From positions 124,001 through 188,000 of the forward strand of contig PBVE01000005.1 in the NCBI GenBank assembly GCA_002728135.1: a stretch of 64,000 nucleotides of DNA, in the 5' to 3' direction. How positions within the stretch are numbered: the first letter of the stretch is position 1; the number at the start of each line of letters is the position of its first letter. The notes under the pieces are model-generated. The model was not told the DNA's origin. It did no database searches and saw only the letters and a program-made list of their open reading frames with translations. Origin of the DNA: Rhodospirillaceae bacterium. GTDB taxonomy: Bacteria > Pseudomonadota > Alphaproteobacteria > UBA828. Shown here one piece after another: positions 27,843 through 37,912 of this stretch. The position numbers and the translations under genes are program-made.

Positions 27843-29030
27843 TTATTCATAAGCTACGATATGACTTAAAATTGAATTAAGTAATGGACGCCCATGTTTA
27901 GTTAGTTTTAATTTTTGCTCTGAGTTCACAATATAGTTTTTTTCTTCCAATCTTTTTATTTCACTGGCAATAACTGCATCGTTGAATTTCACCCCAGTAT
28001 TTGTCTCAAAATGTTTTTTATTTATTCCTTCAGTAAGACGTAATCCTAGAATTAATGCTTCTGTAGCTCGTTCTTTTGCGGATATAGCCGATTTTTGTGC
28101 AATTCCGTGTCCATTTGAACATACAGCATCAAGCCATGTTTCAGGCTTTGAATGCATTCGGGTAGCTACTCTGCCGCCGTCTTTTGCTGGCATACGACCA
28201 TGTGCTCCAGGTCCAATGCCAATATAAGGTTTATATAACCAGTAAGTTAAATTATGCTTACAAGTAAAATTGGGACGTGCGTAATTTGAAATTTCGTATG
28301 ATGTAAATCCAGCTTGTTCTGTGATAATATTGGATATATTGAACATAGTGTTCTGATAGTTTTCGTTTGGCATAATAAATTTTTTATCTCTGGCATCTGT
28401 GAAAAATTGTGTCCCTTTCTCTATTGTCAATTGATAAAGAGAAATATGATTGATTGGTAATTTTAGAGCACTCGATAATTCTAATTCCCAATCAGACGTT
28501 GATTGTTTTGGTCTTCCATATATTAGGTCAATGGATGTTTTTTTAAAAATTTTTGATGCTATATCCAAGGCCTTCAAAGACTCATTGCAAGTATGAGAAC
28601 GACCTAAAAACTTCAAATCTTTATCGTTTAAAGCTTGAACCCCAAGAGACAGTCTGTTTACGCCAGCATTTTTAAACCCGTTAAATTTAACTAAATCTAC
28701 AGAATTTGGGTTTGCCTCTAAAGAAATTTCTAATTTATCACTGAATTTCCAGTATCTTTCTAATGTAGATATAATTTTTTCAACAAATTTAGGTGGCATT
28801 AAAGAAGGTGTTCCTCCACCAAAAAAAATAGAACCTATTTCTAACGGTGAATCGTGAATGAAATTTTTTATAGAATGAATCTCTGATATATAAGCAGAAA
28901 TCATTTTTTTATAATCAAAGTTAGTTCTTACATGACTATTGAAATCGCAATATGGGCATTTTGATAAGCAAAATGGCCAATGAATATATATCGAAATCTG
29001 TTGAAGCAATGGATTATTCTTTTTATTCAT
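27843..29030 (-). CDS. hemW: HemW, radical SAM haem chaperone
   Basis: Radical SAM protein formerly called oxygen-independent coproporphyrinogen oxidase-like; HemW proteins bind haem and deliver it to targets. The cluster motif CLSKCPYCDF (C-x3-C-x2-C) is near residue 23, then IFFGGGTPSLMPPKFV and ISLYQLTIEKGTQF. I place the start at ATG 29030, two bases after the rdgB stop; the frame also opens ten residues earlier inside rdgB. About 395 residues. The gene order rph-rdgB-hemW is common in Alphaproteobacteria. Confidence 0.94.
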   Translation of the reverse strand: MNKKNNPLLQQISIYIHWPFCLSKCPYCDFNSHVRTNFDYKKMISAYISEIHSIKNFIHDSPLEIGSIFFGGGTPSLMPPKFVEKIISTLERYWKFSDKLEISLEANPNSVDLVKFNGFKNAGVNRLSLGVQALNDKDLKFLGRSHTCNESLKALDIASKIFKKTSIDLIYGRPKQSTSDWELELSSALKLPINHISLYQLTIEKGTQFFTDARDKKFIMPNENYQNTMFNISNIITEQAGFTSYEISNYARPNFTCKHNLTYWLYKPYIGIGPGAHGRMPAKDGGRVATRMHSKPETWLDAVCSNGHGIAQKSAISAKERATEALILGLRLTEGINKKHFETNTGVKFNDAVIASEIKRLEEKNYIVNSEQKLKLTKHGRPLLNSILSHIVAYE

Positions 29031-29032
29031 TT

Positions 29033-29656
29033 TTATTTTAGGCCATTGATAGCAATACATCTGTCTACTAATTGCTTGAAAGCACTAGCTCTATGGCTCA
29101 TAGCGTGTTTTCTTTTTGGATTCATTTCTCCAAAAGTTATTTTAAATCCATTGGGAATAAAAATCGGGTCATACCCAAATCCTTGTTGACCACGAGGGGG
29201 GAATGATAGCGTCCCATCAATTCTTCCAACAAAGGTATCGCAGTAAAAATCTTCCCAACATAGAGAAAGTGCACATATAAAATATGCAGATTGACCACCT
29301 GGTGTTTCACCAGAGTCGATTATTTCATTTTCTATACGTTTGATTCCTACTGAAAAATTTTTATCTTTTCCTGCCCAGCGAGCGGAATAGATTCCTGGTT
29401 TTCCACCAAGTAAATCAACACATAATCCTGAGTCATCAGCTAATGCTGGTTTAGAACAAGCTGATGCTGCATGTTTAGCTTTTAATTCAGCGTTTTCAGA
29501 AAATGTTTTGCCTGTTTCATCGGGTTCTTCTAATCCAAGATTACTTGCAGAAATAGCTCTCATACCAAAGGGTTTTAACAATTCTCCAATCTCAGTAACT
29601 TTTCCTGAATTATGGCTAGCAATCACTATCTCGTTATCTTTAAATACTCTTGGCAT
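29033..29656 (-). CDS. rdgB: XTP/dITP diphosphatase (Ham1/RdgB)
   Basis: Removes non-canonical purine triphosphates from the nucleotide pool. The 207-residue protein has [13 protein letters not shown] near the N-terminus, [26 protein letters not shown] with its metal-binding acids and [14 protein letters not shown], followed by [11 protein letters not shown]. The start overlaps the 3' end of rph by 17 bases. Confidence 0.97.
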   Translation of the reverse strand: MPRVFKDNEIVIASHNSGKVTEIGELLKPFGMRAISASNLGLEEPDETGKTFSENAELKAKHAASACSKPALADDSGLCVDLLGGKPGIYSARWAGKDKNFSVGIKRIENEIIDSGETPGGQSAYFICALSLCWEDFYCDTFVGRIDGTLSFPPRGQQGFGYDPIFIPNGFKITFGEMNPKRKHAMSHRASAFKQLVDRCIAINGLK

Positions 29657-30383
29657 TATGTAAATTTCCCGAGGTAAGTGTTTGTCTTTGTTTTTCTATA
29701 ATTTTTGAAACACCCTGTTCTGCTAGAGTAAGTAATTGATTAAATTCCCCTTTAGAGAAGGGGTTAGTTTCAGCTGTTGCTTGAATTTCAACTATTTCAC
29801 CTTCTCCGGTTATAATAAAGTTCGCATCAGTATCAGCATTAGAGTCTTCAGCATAATCTAAATCTAAAATAGATTCATTTTTATATATTCCGCAGCTAAC
29901 AGCGGCCACCTCTGAAAATAATGGCATGTTTTTAATAGTCCCGTCTTCTAAAAGTTTTAGGAACGCTAAATATAGTGCAAGATATGCTCCACTTATTGAG
30001 GCAGTCCTCGTTCCCCCATCAGCTTGGATAACATCACAATCAATTGTTAGCTGTCTTTCCCCGAAAGCAGTTAAATCGGTCACTGCTCTAAGTGATCTAC
30101 CGATTAGTCGTTGTATTTCGTGTGTGCGGCCACTTTGCTTTCCTCTTGCAGCTTCTCTATTTATTCTGCTACCAGTTGATCTAGGCAACATCCCATACTC
30201 TGCAGTAACCCATCCTCTACCTGTATTTCTCAAAAATGGGGGGACACGGTCCTCTATACTGGCCGTACATAAGACTTTCGTTTCTCCAAAGGATACAAGG
30301 CAAGAACCTTCAGCGTGAATATTTACATTTAATTCAAATCTAATTTTACGTAACTTATTTGAACTCCGGCCGGACGGTCGCAT
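29640..30383 (-). CDS. rph: ribonuclease PH
   Basis: Phosphorolytic 3' exoribonuclease for tRNA ends. The 247-residue sequence begins [20 protein letters not shown] and has the phosphate/RNA-binding [18 protein letters not shown] and [22 protein letters not shown], with normal length. Divergent from hrcA; first gene of rph-rdgB-hemW. Confidence 0.97.
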   Translation of the reverse strand: MRPSGRSSNKLRKIRFELNVNIHAEGSCLVSFGETKVLCTASIEDRVPPFLRNTGRGWVTAEYGMLPRSTGSRINREAARGKQSGRTHEIQRLIGRSLRAVTDLTAFGERQLTIDCDVIQADGGTRTASISGAYLALYLAFLKLLEDGTIKNMPLFSEVAAVSCGIYKNESILDLDYAEDSNADTDANFIITGEGEIVEIQATAETNPFSKGEFNQLLTLAEQGVSKIIEKQRQTLTSGNLHNAKSI

Positions 30384-30486
30384 CAGAGATTCCTTATTGT
30401 GATGTTAAGAGATAAGTTTAAAGGTACATTGTGTAATTCAAATCGTAAAGTATGTCTTATAGGGATAATTCAAATATTTAGTCATA

Positions 30487-30515
30487 TTGACGGCTTTTAT
30501 GCTCGTTACTACATT
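30487..30515 (+). promoter_or_regulatory. sigma-70-type promoter candidate for hrcA-grpE
   Basis: TTGACG at 30487-30492 and TACATT at 30510-30515 with a 17-base spacer, ending 38 bases before the hrcA ATG. No CIRCE inverted repeat (TTAGCACTC-N9-GAGTGCTAA) is seen here. Confidence 0.5.
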
Positions 30516-30553
30516 CTAATAGAATACATAAAATTAAAGGTTTTGTTAAAGAT

Positions 30554-31591
30554 ATGCTAGATGAACTCAACAAACGTTCTCGACAGGTATTACGTAGGCT
30601 AATTGAAGAATATATGGCTACTGGTCTACCCGTTGCTTCTAGGACGTTGGCCAAACGCCTTGAGCTTCCAATATCTTCGGCTACAGTAAGAAATGTAATG
30701 TCAGATCTAGAAGATATGGGCCTGCTTTACGCTCCTCATACTTCATCTGGTAGGCTGCCTACTCAGCTTGGCTTGAGGTTTTTTGTAGATGGTTTACTCG
30801 AGATAGGTAATCTTACTGACAGTGAAAGAGCTAATATTGAAGGAAAATGTCAAGCTGCAGGTCGTACATTGGATGAATTACTTGGAGAGGCAACAGAAAC
30901 ATTATCAGGGCTTTCTCGTTGTGCAGGATTGGTTCTTTCTCCTAAAGAAAACGCACCATTTCGACAAGTGGAATTTGTAAGTATTGGCAAAGGAAGAGCT
31001 TTGTTGGTTTTGGTTAATGAATCTGGTCTTGTAGAGAATCGTGTAATTGAAGTTCCAGTGGGTATCACTCAAGCGTCCTTAATTCAAGCAACAAACTATT
31101 TGAATTCAAGGCTTAGTGGTAGAACTCTTGATGAGGCTTATATTAAAATAAAAGAAGAAATAGATGCTCATCAAACAGAGATCGATGAGCTTTCAACAAA
31201 AATTGTTGAGGCAGGTCTAGCTACTAAAGTTGAAGACTCAAAAAAATCAAGTGTTTTGATTGTTAGGGGAAGAGCCAATCTATTAGATGAAATACAGGGT
31301 GCTCGAGAAATTGATAGATTAAGATCATTATTTGAAGCACTTGACGAAAAATCAGATTTAAAAAGATTGCTAGAATCAACACGTAATGCAGAAGGAGTAC
31401 AAATTTTTATCGGAGCAGAAAGTGAGCTTTTTCGAGATACTGATAGCTCAATGGTGGTAGCTCCTTATCAAGATAGTAAACAACATTTTGTTGGAGCAAT
31501 TGGCGTTATAGGACCAACCAGACTAAATTACGCAAGAATAATTCCTATGGTGGATCATACGGCAGGAGTAATAAGCAGAATCTTGGGTTGA
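30554..31591 (+). CDS. hrcA: heat-inducible transcription repressor HrcA
   Basis: Represses chaperone genes by binding CIRCE elements. The 345-residue protein has the N-terminal winged helix LNKRSRQVLRRLIEEYMATG and ISSATVRNVMSDLEDMGLL, then the dimer/GAF-like part with VGAIGVIGPTRLNYARIIPMV at the C-terminus. No CIRCE copy is seen in this window, so its targets (often groESL) probably lie elsewhere. grpE starts 41 bases downstream. Confidence 0.97.
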   Translation: MLDELNKRSRQVLRRLIEEYMATGLPVASRTLAKRLELPISSATVRNVMSDLEDMGLLYAPHTSSGRLPTQLGLRFFVDGLLEIGNLTDSERANIEGKCQAAGRTLDELLGEATETLSGLSRCAGLVLSPKENAPFRQVEFVSIGKGRALLVLVNESGLVENRVIEVPVGITQASLIQATNYLNSRLSGRTLDEAYIKIKEEIDAHQTEIDELSTKIVEAGLATKVEDSKKSSVLIVRGRANLLDEIQGAREIDRLRSLFEALDEKSDLKRLLESTRNAEGVQIFIGAESELFRDTDSSMVVAPYQDSKQHFVGAIGVIGPTRLNYARIIPMVDHTAGVISRILG

Positions 31592-31632
31592 CAATACAAT
31601 CTGATCATCCCAAAAAATTAGAGAAGGAAGAT

Positions 31633-32292
31633 ATGCAGGATATTAAAAAAGAAAATACTGAAAACTTAGAACCTGAGTCCGAGGACAAAACAGAAAATAT
31701 AGCAGACTTAGTAAGTGAAGAAGGAGATACTGGTGAGTCTATTCAATCATTAGATGAACTGAAGGAACAACTTTTAAGAGCTTTGGCTGACAATGAAAAT
31801 GTTAGAAGAAGAGCTAAAAAAGAAGTTCAAGAAGCGAGTCAATTTGCAATTACAAATTTTTCAAGAGATCTGCTATCTGTGGCAGATAATATGGACAGAG
31901 CTCTTTCTTCTCTTCCAGCTGATTCATTGGAGGAAAATGATGCATTGGCAGCTATCGTAAATGGAATTAAAATGACAGCTCGCGAGCTAGAATCTATTCT
32001 AAAGAAATATAAAATTGAGAAAATTAATCCTTTAGATGAAAAGTTTGACTACAACTTTCATCAAGCAATGTTTGAAACTAAAGAGTCTGGTAAACCTGAC
32101 GGTATTATCGTTGAGGTGCTTCAGCCAGGGTATATTTTGGGAGAAAGGCTACTTAGACCAGCTATGGTAGGAGTAGCCAAATCGAAAGAAATTGATGTTA
32201 ATCAATCATCAGTAGAAGGGAAAAAATCCCAAGATTCTTCAGGTGAAGAGGATAAAAAATCCCAAGATTCTTCAGGTGAAGAGGATATATGA
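31633..32292 (+). CDS. grpE: nucleotide exchange factor GrpE, with duplicated C-terminal tail
   Basis: Releases ADP from DnaK. The N-terminal acidic coiled-coil part leads into ENVRRRAKKEVQEASQFAI and the beta domain FDYNFHQAMFE...VLQPGYILGERLLRPAMVGVAK. I chose the ATG at 31633 because GAAGGA precedes it; an upstream TTG at 31588 overlaps hrcA. About 219 residues. The C-terminal tail carries KKSQDSSGEED twice, from a 33-bp perfect tandem repeat. Confidence 0.96.
   Translation: MQDIKKENTENLEPESEDKTENIADLVSEEGDTGESIQSLDELKEQLLRALADNENVRRRAKKEVQEASQFAITNFSRDLLSVADNMDRALSSLPADSLEENDALAAIVNGIKMTARELESILKKYKIEKINPLDEKFDYNFHQAMFETKESGKPDGIIVEVLQPGYILGERLLRPAMVGVAKSKEIDVNQSSVEGKKSQDSSGEEDKKSQDSSGEEDI
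32221..32286 (+). repeat. 33-bp perfect tandem duplication at the 3' end of grpE
   Basis: Bases 32221-32253 and 32254-32286 are identical. The unit is 11 codons long, so the frame is kept and the tail KKSQDSSGEED is doubled just before the stop. Identity at every base, including third positions, points to a recent duplication. Confidence 0.95.
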
Positions 32293-32404
32293 GTAAATAA
32301 ACACTAAATCATTGAAAACAATGAAAAGTATTAAACAAATATTCATTTTATTTAATATTTACTAAGAAAATTTTTATTTTTATTAAGGAAAATATTTTTT
32401 AACG

Positions 32405-32432
32405 CTTGCAGCGTAGAATCGCGACACCATAT
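32405..32432 (+). promoter_or_regulatory. RpoH (sigma-32) type heat-shock promoter before dnaK
   Basis: CTTGCAG (32405-32411), a 13-base spacer and CACCATAT (32425-32432) match the sigma-32 pattern CTTGAAA-N11-16-CCCCATNT closely. It lies about 100 bases before the dnaK ATG, in the 243-base gap after grpE. Confidence 0.75.
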
Positions 32433-32535
32433 GAAGATCTTACAAGTCATAGGGAGACGAAATATAAAGACTAATTACGATAACAGAGTTTATCGTGTGA
32501 AGTTTTAATTTTTGAAAAAATGGCAAGGAACTAAA

Positions 32536-34479
32536 ATGAGTAAAGTAATTGGTATTGATCTTGGTACGACCAACTCGTGCGTAGCTGTAATGGATGGATC
32601 CGAACCTAAAGTTATTGAAAACGCTGAAGGTGCTCGCACAACTCCGTCAATTGTCGCTTTTGCAGAAGAAGGTGAGCGTTTGGTAGGTCAACCAGCAAAA
32701 AGGCAAGCAGTTACAAACCCTGACAATACAATTTTTGCCATTAAACGGTTGATAGGCCGTTCCTTTAAGGATCCTATGACGCAAAAAGATATCAAAATGG
32801 TTCCTTATTCAATCGTTGATCATGCTAATGGTGATGCTTGGGTTGAGGCTAGAGGTGAAAAGTATAGCCCAAGTCAAATAAGTGCATTTACACTCCAAAA
32901 AATGAAGGAAACAGCAGAGTCTTATCTGGGAAGTGATGTGGAAAAAGCTGTTATTACAGTTCCCGCATACTTTAATGATGCACAACGACAAGCAACTAAG
33001 GACGCAGGTAAAATCGCTGGTCTTGACGTCTTAAGAATAATAAATGAGCCAACAGCTGCTGCCCTTGCTTACGGTTTAGATAAAGAAGCAACAGGGACAA
33101 TTGTTGTTTATGATCTTGGAGGTGGAACCTTCGATGTTTCTATCCTTGAAATAGGTGACGGGGTGTTTGAGGTTAAGTCTACTAATGGAGACACTTTCCT
33201 TGGTGGAGAGGATTTTGATCTACGTTTGCTCGAATATCTCGCAGACGAATTTAAGAAAGAAAATGGAATAGACTTAAGAGATGACCGTCTAGCACTTCAA
33301 AGACTAAAAGAAGCAGCCGAAAAAGCTAAAATTGAGCTTTCTAGCTCCATGCAAACAGAAGTAAATTTGCCCTTTATTACCGCTGATCAATCCGGACCAA
33401 AACATTTAACGCTAAAAATTACTAGAGCAAAACTTGAAGCTTTAGTTGAAGACTTAGTTCAGCGTACAATCGATCCTTGTAAAGCAGCTCTTAAAGATGC
33501 AGGGCTCTCTGCAGGCGAAGTTGGTGAGGTTATTTTAGTTGGTGGAATGACTCGAATGCCAAAGGTAATTGATACGGTCAAGGCATTTTTTGGTAAAGAC
33601 CCAAATAGGGGCGTTAACCCTGATGAAGTAGTGGCAGTTGGAGCGGCGATCCAAGCAGGCGTTCTACAAGGTGATGTTAAGGATGTTTTGCTTTTAGACG
33701 TAACCCCTTTATCATTAGGCATAGAAACTCTAGGCGGAGTTTTTACACGATTAATTGAACGTAATACAACTATTCCAACCAAGAAAAGCCAAATTTTTTC
33801 TACCGCTGATGATGGCCAAACAGCAGTAACCATTAGAGTTTTTCAGGGTGAGAGAGAAATGGCGTCAGACAACAAATTACTTGGACAATTTGACTTAGTC
33901 GGTATACCTCCAGCTCCAAGAGGAATGCCACAAATTGAAGTAACATTTGATATAGATGCTAACGGCTTAGTCAATGTTTCAGCAAAGGATAAGGCAACCG
34001 CAAAGGAACAACAAATACGTATACAAGCTTCTGGTGGACTTAACGATGATGAAATTAATGAGATGGTAAATAATGCAGAAGCACATGCTGAAGAAGATAA
34101 GAAACGTAAAGAGTTAGTAGAAGCTCGAAATCATGCAGATAGCTTAATTCACAGTGTTGAAAAAAACCTTGAAGAATTTGGTGAAGAAGTTTCTGAGGAG
34201 GAAAAATCATCAATAAATACTGCAATTTCTGACTTACGGGAAACTTTATCTGAAGAGGATCCAGCCCTAATCCAGACAAAAACTGAAGCTCTTGCTCAAG
34301 CCTCAATGAAACTGGGTGAAGCTATGTACAAAAAACAGCAGGATGCCGCAGGAGAATCAACTACCAAAACAGACCCTAATAACGCAGACTCAGTTAGCTC
34401 AGGTGATGGTAAAGATGAAGATGTTATAGACGCACCTTTTGAGGAACTTGATGAAGAAGAAAAAAAAGATAAATCATAA
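32536..34479 (+). CDS. dnaK: molecular chaperone DnaK
   Basis: Hsp70. The 647-residue protein has the three Hsp70 signatures: [10 protein letters not shown] near the N-terminus, [14 protein letters not shown] and [13 protein letters not shown]. The linker [15 protein letters not shown] leads to the substrate-binding domain, and the acidic C-terminus ends [10 protein letters not shown] chose the ATG at 32536 with AAGGA upstream; eight extra residues from an earlier TTG are not typical. dnaJ follows after 78 bases. Confidence 0.98.
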   Translation: MSKVIGIDLGTTNSCVAVMDGSEPKVIENAEGARTTPSIVAFAEEGERLVGQPAKRQAVTNPDNTIFAIKRLIGRSFKDPMTQKDIKMVPYSIVDHANGDAWVEARGEKYSPSQISAFTLQKMKETAESYLGSDVEKAVITVPAYFNDAQRQATKDAGKIAGLDVLRIINEPTAAALAYGLDKEATGTIVVYDLGGGTFDVSILEIGDGVFEVKSTNGDTFLGGEDFDLRLLEYLADEFKKENGIDLRDDRLALQRLKEAAEKAKIELSSSMQTEVNLPFITADQSGPKHLTLKITRAKLEALVEDLVQRTIDPCKAALKDAGLSAGEVGEVILVGGMTRMPKVIDTVKAFFGKDPNRGVNPDEVVAVGAAIQAGVLQGDVKDVLLLDVTPLSLGIETLGGVFTRLIERNTTIPTKKSQIFSTADDGQTAVTIRVFQGEREMASDNKLLGQFDLVGIPPAPRGMPQIEVTFDIDANGLVNVSAKDKATAKEQQIRIQASGGLNDDEINEMVNNAEAHAEEDKKRKELVEARNHADSLIHSVEKNLEEFGEEVSEEEKSSINTAISDLRETLSEEDPALIQTKTEALAQASMKLGEAMYKKQQDAAGESTTKTDPNNADSVSSGDGKDEDVIDAPFEELDEEEKKDKS

Positions 34480-34557
34480 TAATTCAAAATTAGCTTTGTT
34501 TAAAATTAACTATAGATTTCTCTCAAAAAAACCAGCTATTTTTATGTAAGGATATAC

Positions 34558-35697
34558 ATGAGTAAAGCGGACTATTATCAAGCCTTAGGTGTTGAGAGAG
34601 GGGTCTCAGACGTAGATTTGAAAAAAGCTTATCGTAAGCTTGCTATGAAATACCATCCCGATAAAAATCCTGATGATAAAGCTGCTGAACAAAAATTCAA
34701 GGAATTATCAGAAGCATATCATGTTCTCTCTGATAAGGAAAAACGTGCAGCTTACGATCAATTTGGACATGCAGCATTTGAGGCAGGTTCAGGAGCAGGG
34801 GCTCAAGGATTTGATTTTGATTTTCGATCCGGTTTTGCAGATGTATTTGATGACTTGTTTGGGGAATTTATGGGCGGAGGTCGCCGTGGAGGAGGACAAA
34901 GAACCCATTCACGAGGTGCAGATTTAAGGTATAATTTAGATATAAATCTTGAAGATGCCTTTTCAGGAAAACAGGCTCGTGTAAAAGTTCCGTCAGTTAT
35001 TGTGTGTGATAGTTGTAGTGGAAGCGGTGCAAGAAGTGGAACAAATCCAACTAACTGTGGAACTTGCAGTGGGCACGGAAAAGTTAGAGCTCAGCAAGGT
35101 TTTTTTACTATAGAGCGTACTTGTCCTACCTGCCAAGGATCCGGTGAGGTAATAACAGATCCATGTTCTAATTGTAGAGGGTCAGGTCGATCTCAAAAGG
35201 AAAAAACACTTTCTGTAAATATTCCTTCTGGTGTTGAAGATGGAACACGTATCCGTCTTGCTGGTGAGGGTGAGGCAGGTGCACGTGGTGCACCATCAGG
35301 TGATTTATATATTTTTCTATCCATATCACCACATCATATTTTTGAGCGTGATGGAAGAAATATACACTGCAAGGTTCCAATACCAATGGTTCGTGCGAGT
35401 CTGGGTGGAAATGTCGAAGTACCTACCCTTGGGGGAGGAAGAGCTAGACTAAACATTCCTGCTGGAACACAGCCAGGCCAAAAATTCAGGTTACGTGGAA
35501 AAGGTATGACATCACTTAATAATTCTTCTAAAGGAGATATGTATGTGCATGTCAATGTGGAGACGCCAGTTAATCTTACAAAAAAACAAAAAGAGTTACT
35601 TGATGAGTTTGATAAGTCTAGTAAATCTGGTCATAGTCCAGAATCAGAAGGTTTTTTTTCTAAAGTAAGGGATATCTGGGAAGATTTGAAAGACTAG
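34558..35697 (+). CDS. dnaJ: co-chaperone DnaJ
   Basis: Hsp40 that stimulates DnaK. The 379-residue type-I form has the J domain ([10 protein letters not shown]...KYHPDKNP with HPD), a Gly/Phe-rich stretch, a zinc-binding part with four CxxCxGxG-type repeats ([32 protein letters not shown]) and the C-terminal substrate-binding domains. Normal length and order. Confidence 0.98.
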   Translation: MSKADYYQALGVERGVSDVDLKKAYRKLAMKYHPDKNPDDKAAEQKFKELSEAYHVLSDKEKRAAYDQFGHAAFEAGSGAGAQGFDFDFRSGFADVFDDLFGEFMGGGRRGGGQRTHSRGADLRYNLDINLEDAFSGKQARVKVPSVIVCDSCSGSGARSGTNPTNCGTCSGHGKVRAQQGFFTIERTCPTCQGSGEVITDPCSNCRGSGRSQKEKTLSVNIPSGVEDGTRIRLAGEGEAGARGAPSGDLYIFLSISPHHIFERDGRNIHCKVPIPMVRASLGGNVEVPTLGGGRARLNIPAGTQPGQKFRLRGKGMTSLNNSSKGDMYVHVNVETPVNLTKKQKELLDEFDKSSKSGHSPESEGFFSKVRDIWEDLKD

Positions 35698-35800
35698 TAA
35701 ATAGGAAAAATTTAATATAGACCATATTTTTTCTTACTAGATGAAGAATAATAATCCATTCTATAATAACAGTATACTAATAATCATTAAGGATAGTCTG

Positions 35801-36616
35801 ATGGCTGCTGAAGACCTCAAAATAGGAATACCTGGTGCAGCTGGTAGAATGGGCAGGATTTTAATTGAAACAATAGTATCTGCCCAGCAAGTAAATTTAA
35901 TAGCTGTAACAGAAGTATCTGATCACAAGAGTATAGGAACCGATGCTGGTAGTCTTATAGGACTAGATAACCTGGGAATAGAAGTTACCACTGATGCGGA
36001 TAGAATGTTTGAGCTATCAGATGTTGTAATTGATTTTACACTTCCTGATGTAACCGAAAAGCACTTAGAATTAGCTGTTAAGCATAATACTATATTAATA
36101 GTTGGTACAACTGGCTTTGAAAAAACAACAGAAAATTTGTTTCAAACTGCCTCAAAACACATCGCAATAGTTAAAGCTCCAAATATGAGTTTGAGTGTTA
36201 ATCTACTTCTAGGTCTTACTGAGCAGGTAGCAAATATACTTGATGATGACTACGATATTGAAATTTTGGAAATGCATCATCGTCATAAAGTAGATTCCCC
36301 ATCTGGAACCGCACTTGCACTTGGTGGTGCGGCAGCAAAAGGCAGAAAAATATCATTAAAGGATACAAAAATAACGGATCGTGATGGATTGACAGGTCCT
36401 CGTACCCGCGGAACAATAGGTTTTTCTGCAATTCGAGGCGGAGACGTAGTAGGTGATCACACAGTTATTTTTGCAGCAGAAGGTGAGAGAATAGAACTCA
36501 CCCACAAATCTTCAAGTCGACAAACCTATGCCCGAGGTGCTGTTGCTGCCGCAGTTTGGGCCAGTAGGAGGGAGCCTGGATTATATTCAATGAAGGATGT
36601 ATTGGGTCTAGACTAG
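35801..36616 (+). CDS. dapB: 4-hydroxy-tetrahydrodipicolinate reductase
   Basis: Reduces HTPA to tetrahydrodipicolinate for lysine and meso-DAP. The nucleotide-binding IGIPGAAGRMGRILIE and the catalytic region IEILEMHHRHKVDSPSGTAL are present. The ATG at 35801, with AAGGA in front, gives 271 residues, the family length; an upstream ATG at 35741 would add 20 residues. Confidence 0.97.
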   Translation: MAAEDLKIGIPGAAGRMGRILIETIVSAQQVNLIAVTEVSDHKSIGTDAGSLIGLDNLGIEVTTDADRMFELSDVVIDFTLPDVTEKHLELAVKHNTILIVGTTGFEKTTENLFQTASKHIAIVKAPNMSLSVNLLLGLTEQVANILDDDYDIEILEMHHRHKVDSPSGTALALGGAAAKGRKISLKDTKITDRDGLTGPRTRGTIGFSAIRGGDVVGDHTVIFAAEGERIELTHKSSSRQTYARGAVAAAVWASRREPGLYSMKDVLGLD

Positions 36617-36666
36617 AGTTAAAATTTTGTTGAAGTAAGTTAATGATATAAGTGTCATTATATACT

Positions 36667-37118
36667 TTATGATTTGTCCGATGCTGTTTTTAGTGCTTCA
36701 CAAAATGTCATTCTTTCTTCAGACGTTAAAAAAGTGCCTAAAGTAATTTGTTGACGATGTGATCTTAAAAAACTTGAGTGTTATATTTTTATCAACGTCT
36801 ATTATTACATTTAGCCAGAAGGGATTGAAGATAAACTCGTGATATTTACCATTTAGTTGAGATATCTTAATTTTTACAGAGTTAGATGAAACAATAACAC
36901 GCTCTTAGTTTTTTCCTGTCCAGTAATTGATTTTGAAAGCTAAGATAACTAGAGCAAAATCTAAACAAAAGAACCCAATTATTGGCCAAGCTCCAGCTAT
37001 AGCAAAATAAATACTTAGACCATCAGAAACTGAGAAAAAAACAATATGAAAATTAAAAAACCGATGGTTGAAAGTGTTCTATTTGGCCTAAGAATAGCTT
37101 TAAAATAGATACTTTCAT
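36667..37118 (-). pseudogene. decayed DUF2244 membrane-protein gene
   Basis: The reverse strand reads as a DUF2244 protein scattered over frames. Near 37100-37020: FKAILRPNRTLSTIGFLIF, then a stop. Shifted frame near 37020-36905: AGAWPIIGFFCLDFALVIL and KINYWTGKN, then an in-frame TAA (36905-36907), after which ERVIVSSNSVKIS continues. A second shift near 36750 leads to LGTFLTSEERMTFCEALKTA and a stop at 36667-36669. These pieces match the family order: LRPNRSLS start, GAWP-FGFFGLD membrane hairpin, F-SPEER end. At least two frameshifts, one nonsense codon and no clear start make it non-functional unless the assembly is wrong. It explains the roughly 600-base gap between dapB and nth. Confidence 0.8.
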
Positions 37119-37221
37119 GATCATTATTATAGCCTTATTGGCTCCATGAATTGCACATTAATCATAAAATACACCCAATTAACTATAAAATCTTATTTTT
37201 AAATAATATTATGTGAGCATA

Positions 37222-37860
37222 ATGAAAAATAAGGAAGTGGAAGAGTTTTTTCGTCGTTTGCAATCTACTAACTCTAACCCTAAAACAGAGTTGCAATATC
37301 AGAGTAATTTTGAACTTTTAGTTGCGGTAGTGCTATCAGCTCAAGCGACAGATATCAGTGTGAACAAAGCTACCAACAAACTATTTAAAGTAGCAAACAC
37401 CCCTGATTCTATTTTGAAATTGGGTGAGAGAAGTTTGAAAATACACATAAAAACTATTGGTTTGTATAATTCAAAAGCTAAAAACATTATGGCATTATCC
37501 AAAATTCTTGCTGATCAATATGGAGGAGAAGTTCCTTCAAATAGGAAAGCATTAGAATCATTACCCGGAGTGGGTCGTAAAACAGCAAATGTAGTATTGA
37601 ACGTTCTTTTTGGTGTACCCACTATTGCTGTTGATACACATATATTTAGATTGTCAAATCGAACTGGGCTTGCAAAAGGTAAGAATCCACTAGAAGTAGA
37701 GAAAAATCTGATGAGACGAGTACCTCCCAAATATCTAAAAGAAGCCCATAATTGGTTAATTCTTCATGGGAGATATACTTGCAAATCACGTAATCCAAAA
37801 TGCTCAGAATGTATTGTTAGAGATTTGTGTTTATATAAGGAAAAGATTATTTCTACTTAA
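37222..37860 (+). CDS. nth: endonuclease III
   Basis: DNA glycosylase/AP lyase for oxidised pyrimidines. The 212-residue protein has the helix-hairpin-helix LPGVGRKTANVVL with the catalytic Lys, the catalytic Asp in VDTHIFRLSNR, and a C-terminal [4Fe-4S] motif C-x6-C-x2-C-x5-C (CKSRNPKCSECIVRDLC). I chose the ATG at 37222; a GTG three codons earlier is possible. Confidence 0.97.
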   Translation: MKNKEVEEFFRRLQSTNSNPKTELQYQSNFELLVAVVLSAQATDISVNKATNKLFKVANTPDSILKLGERSLKIHIKTIGLYNSKAKNIMALSKILADQYGGEVPSNRKALESLPGVGRKTANVVLNVLFGVPTIAVDTHIFRLSNRTGLAKGKNPLEVEKNLMRRVPPKYLKEAHNWLILHGRYTCKSRNPKCSECIVRDLCLYKEKIIST

Positions 37861-37912
37861 AACACTAAAAGACTTTAATTTGATCACATGTAAAAAAATA
37901 AACTATAGGATT

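Noticed and set aside
30384-30553. CIRCE element before hrcA
   Set aside because: No TTAGCACTC-N9-GAGTGCTAA-like repeat is present.
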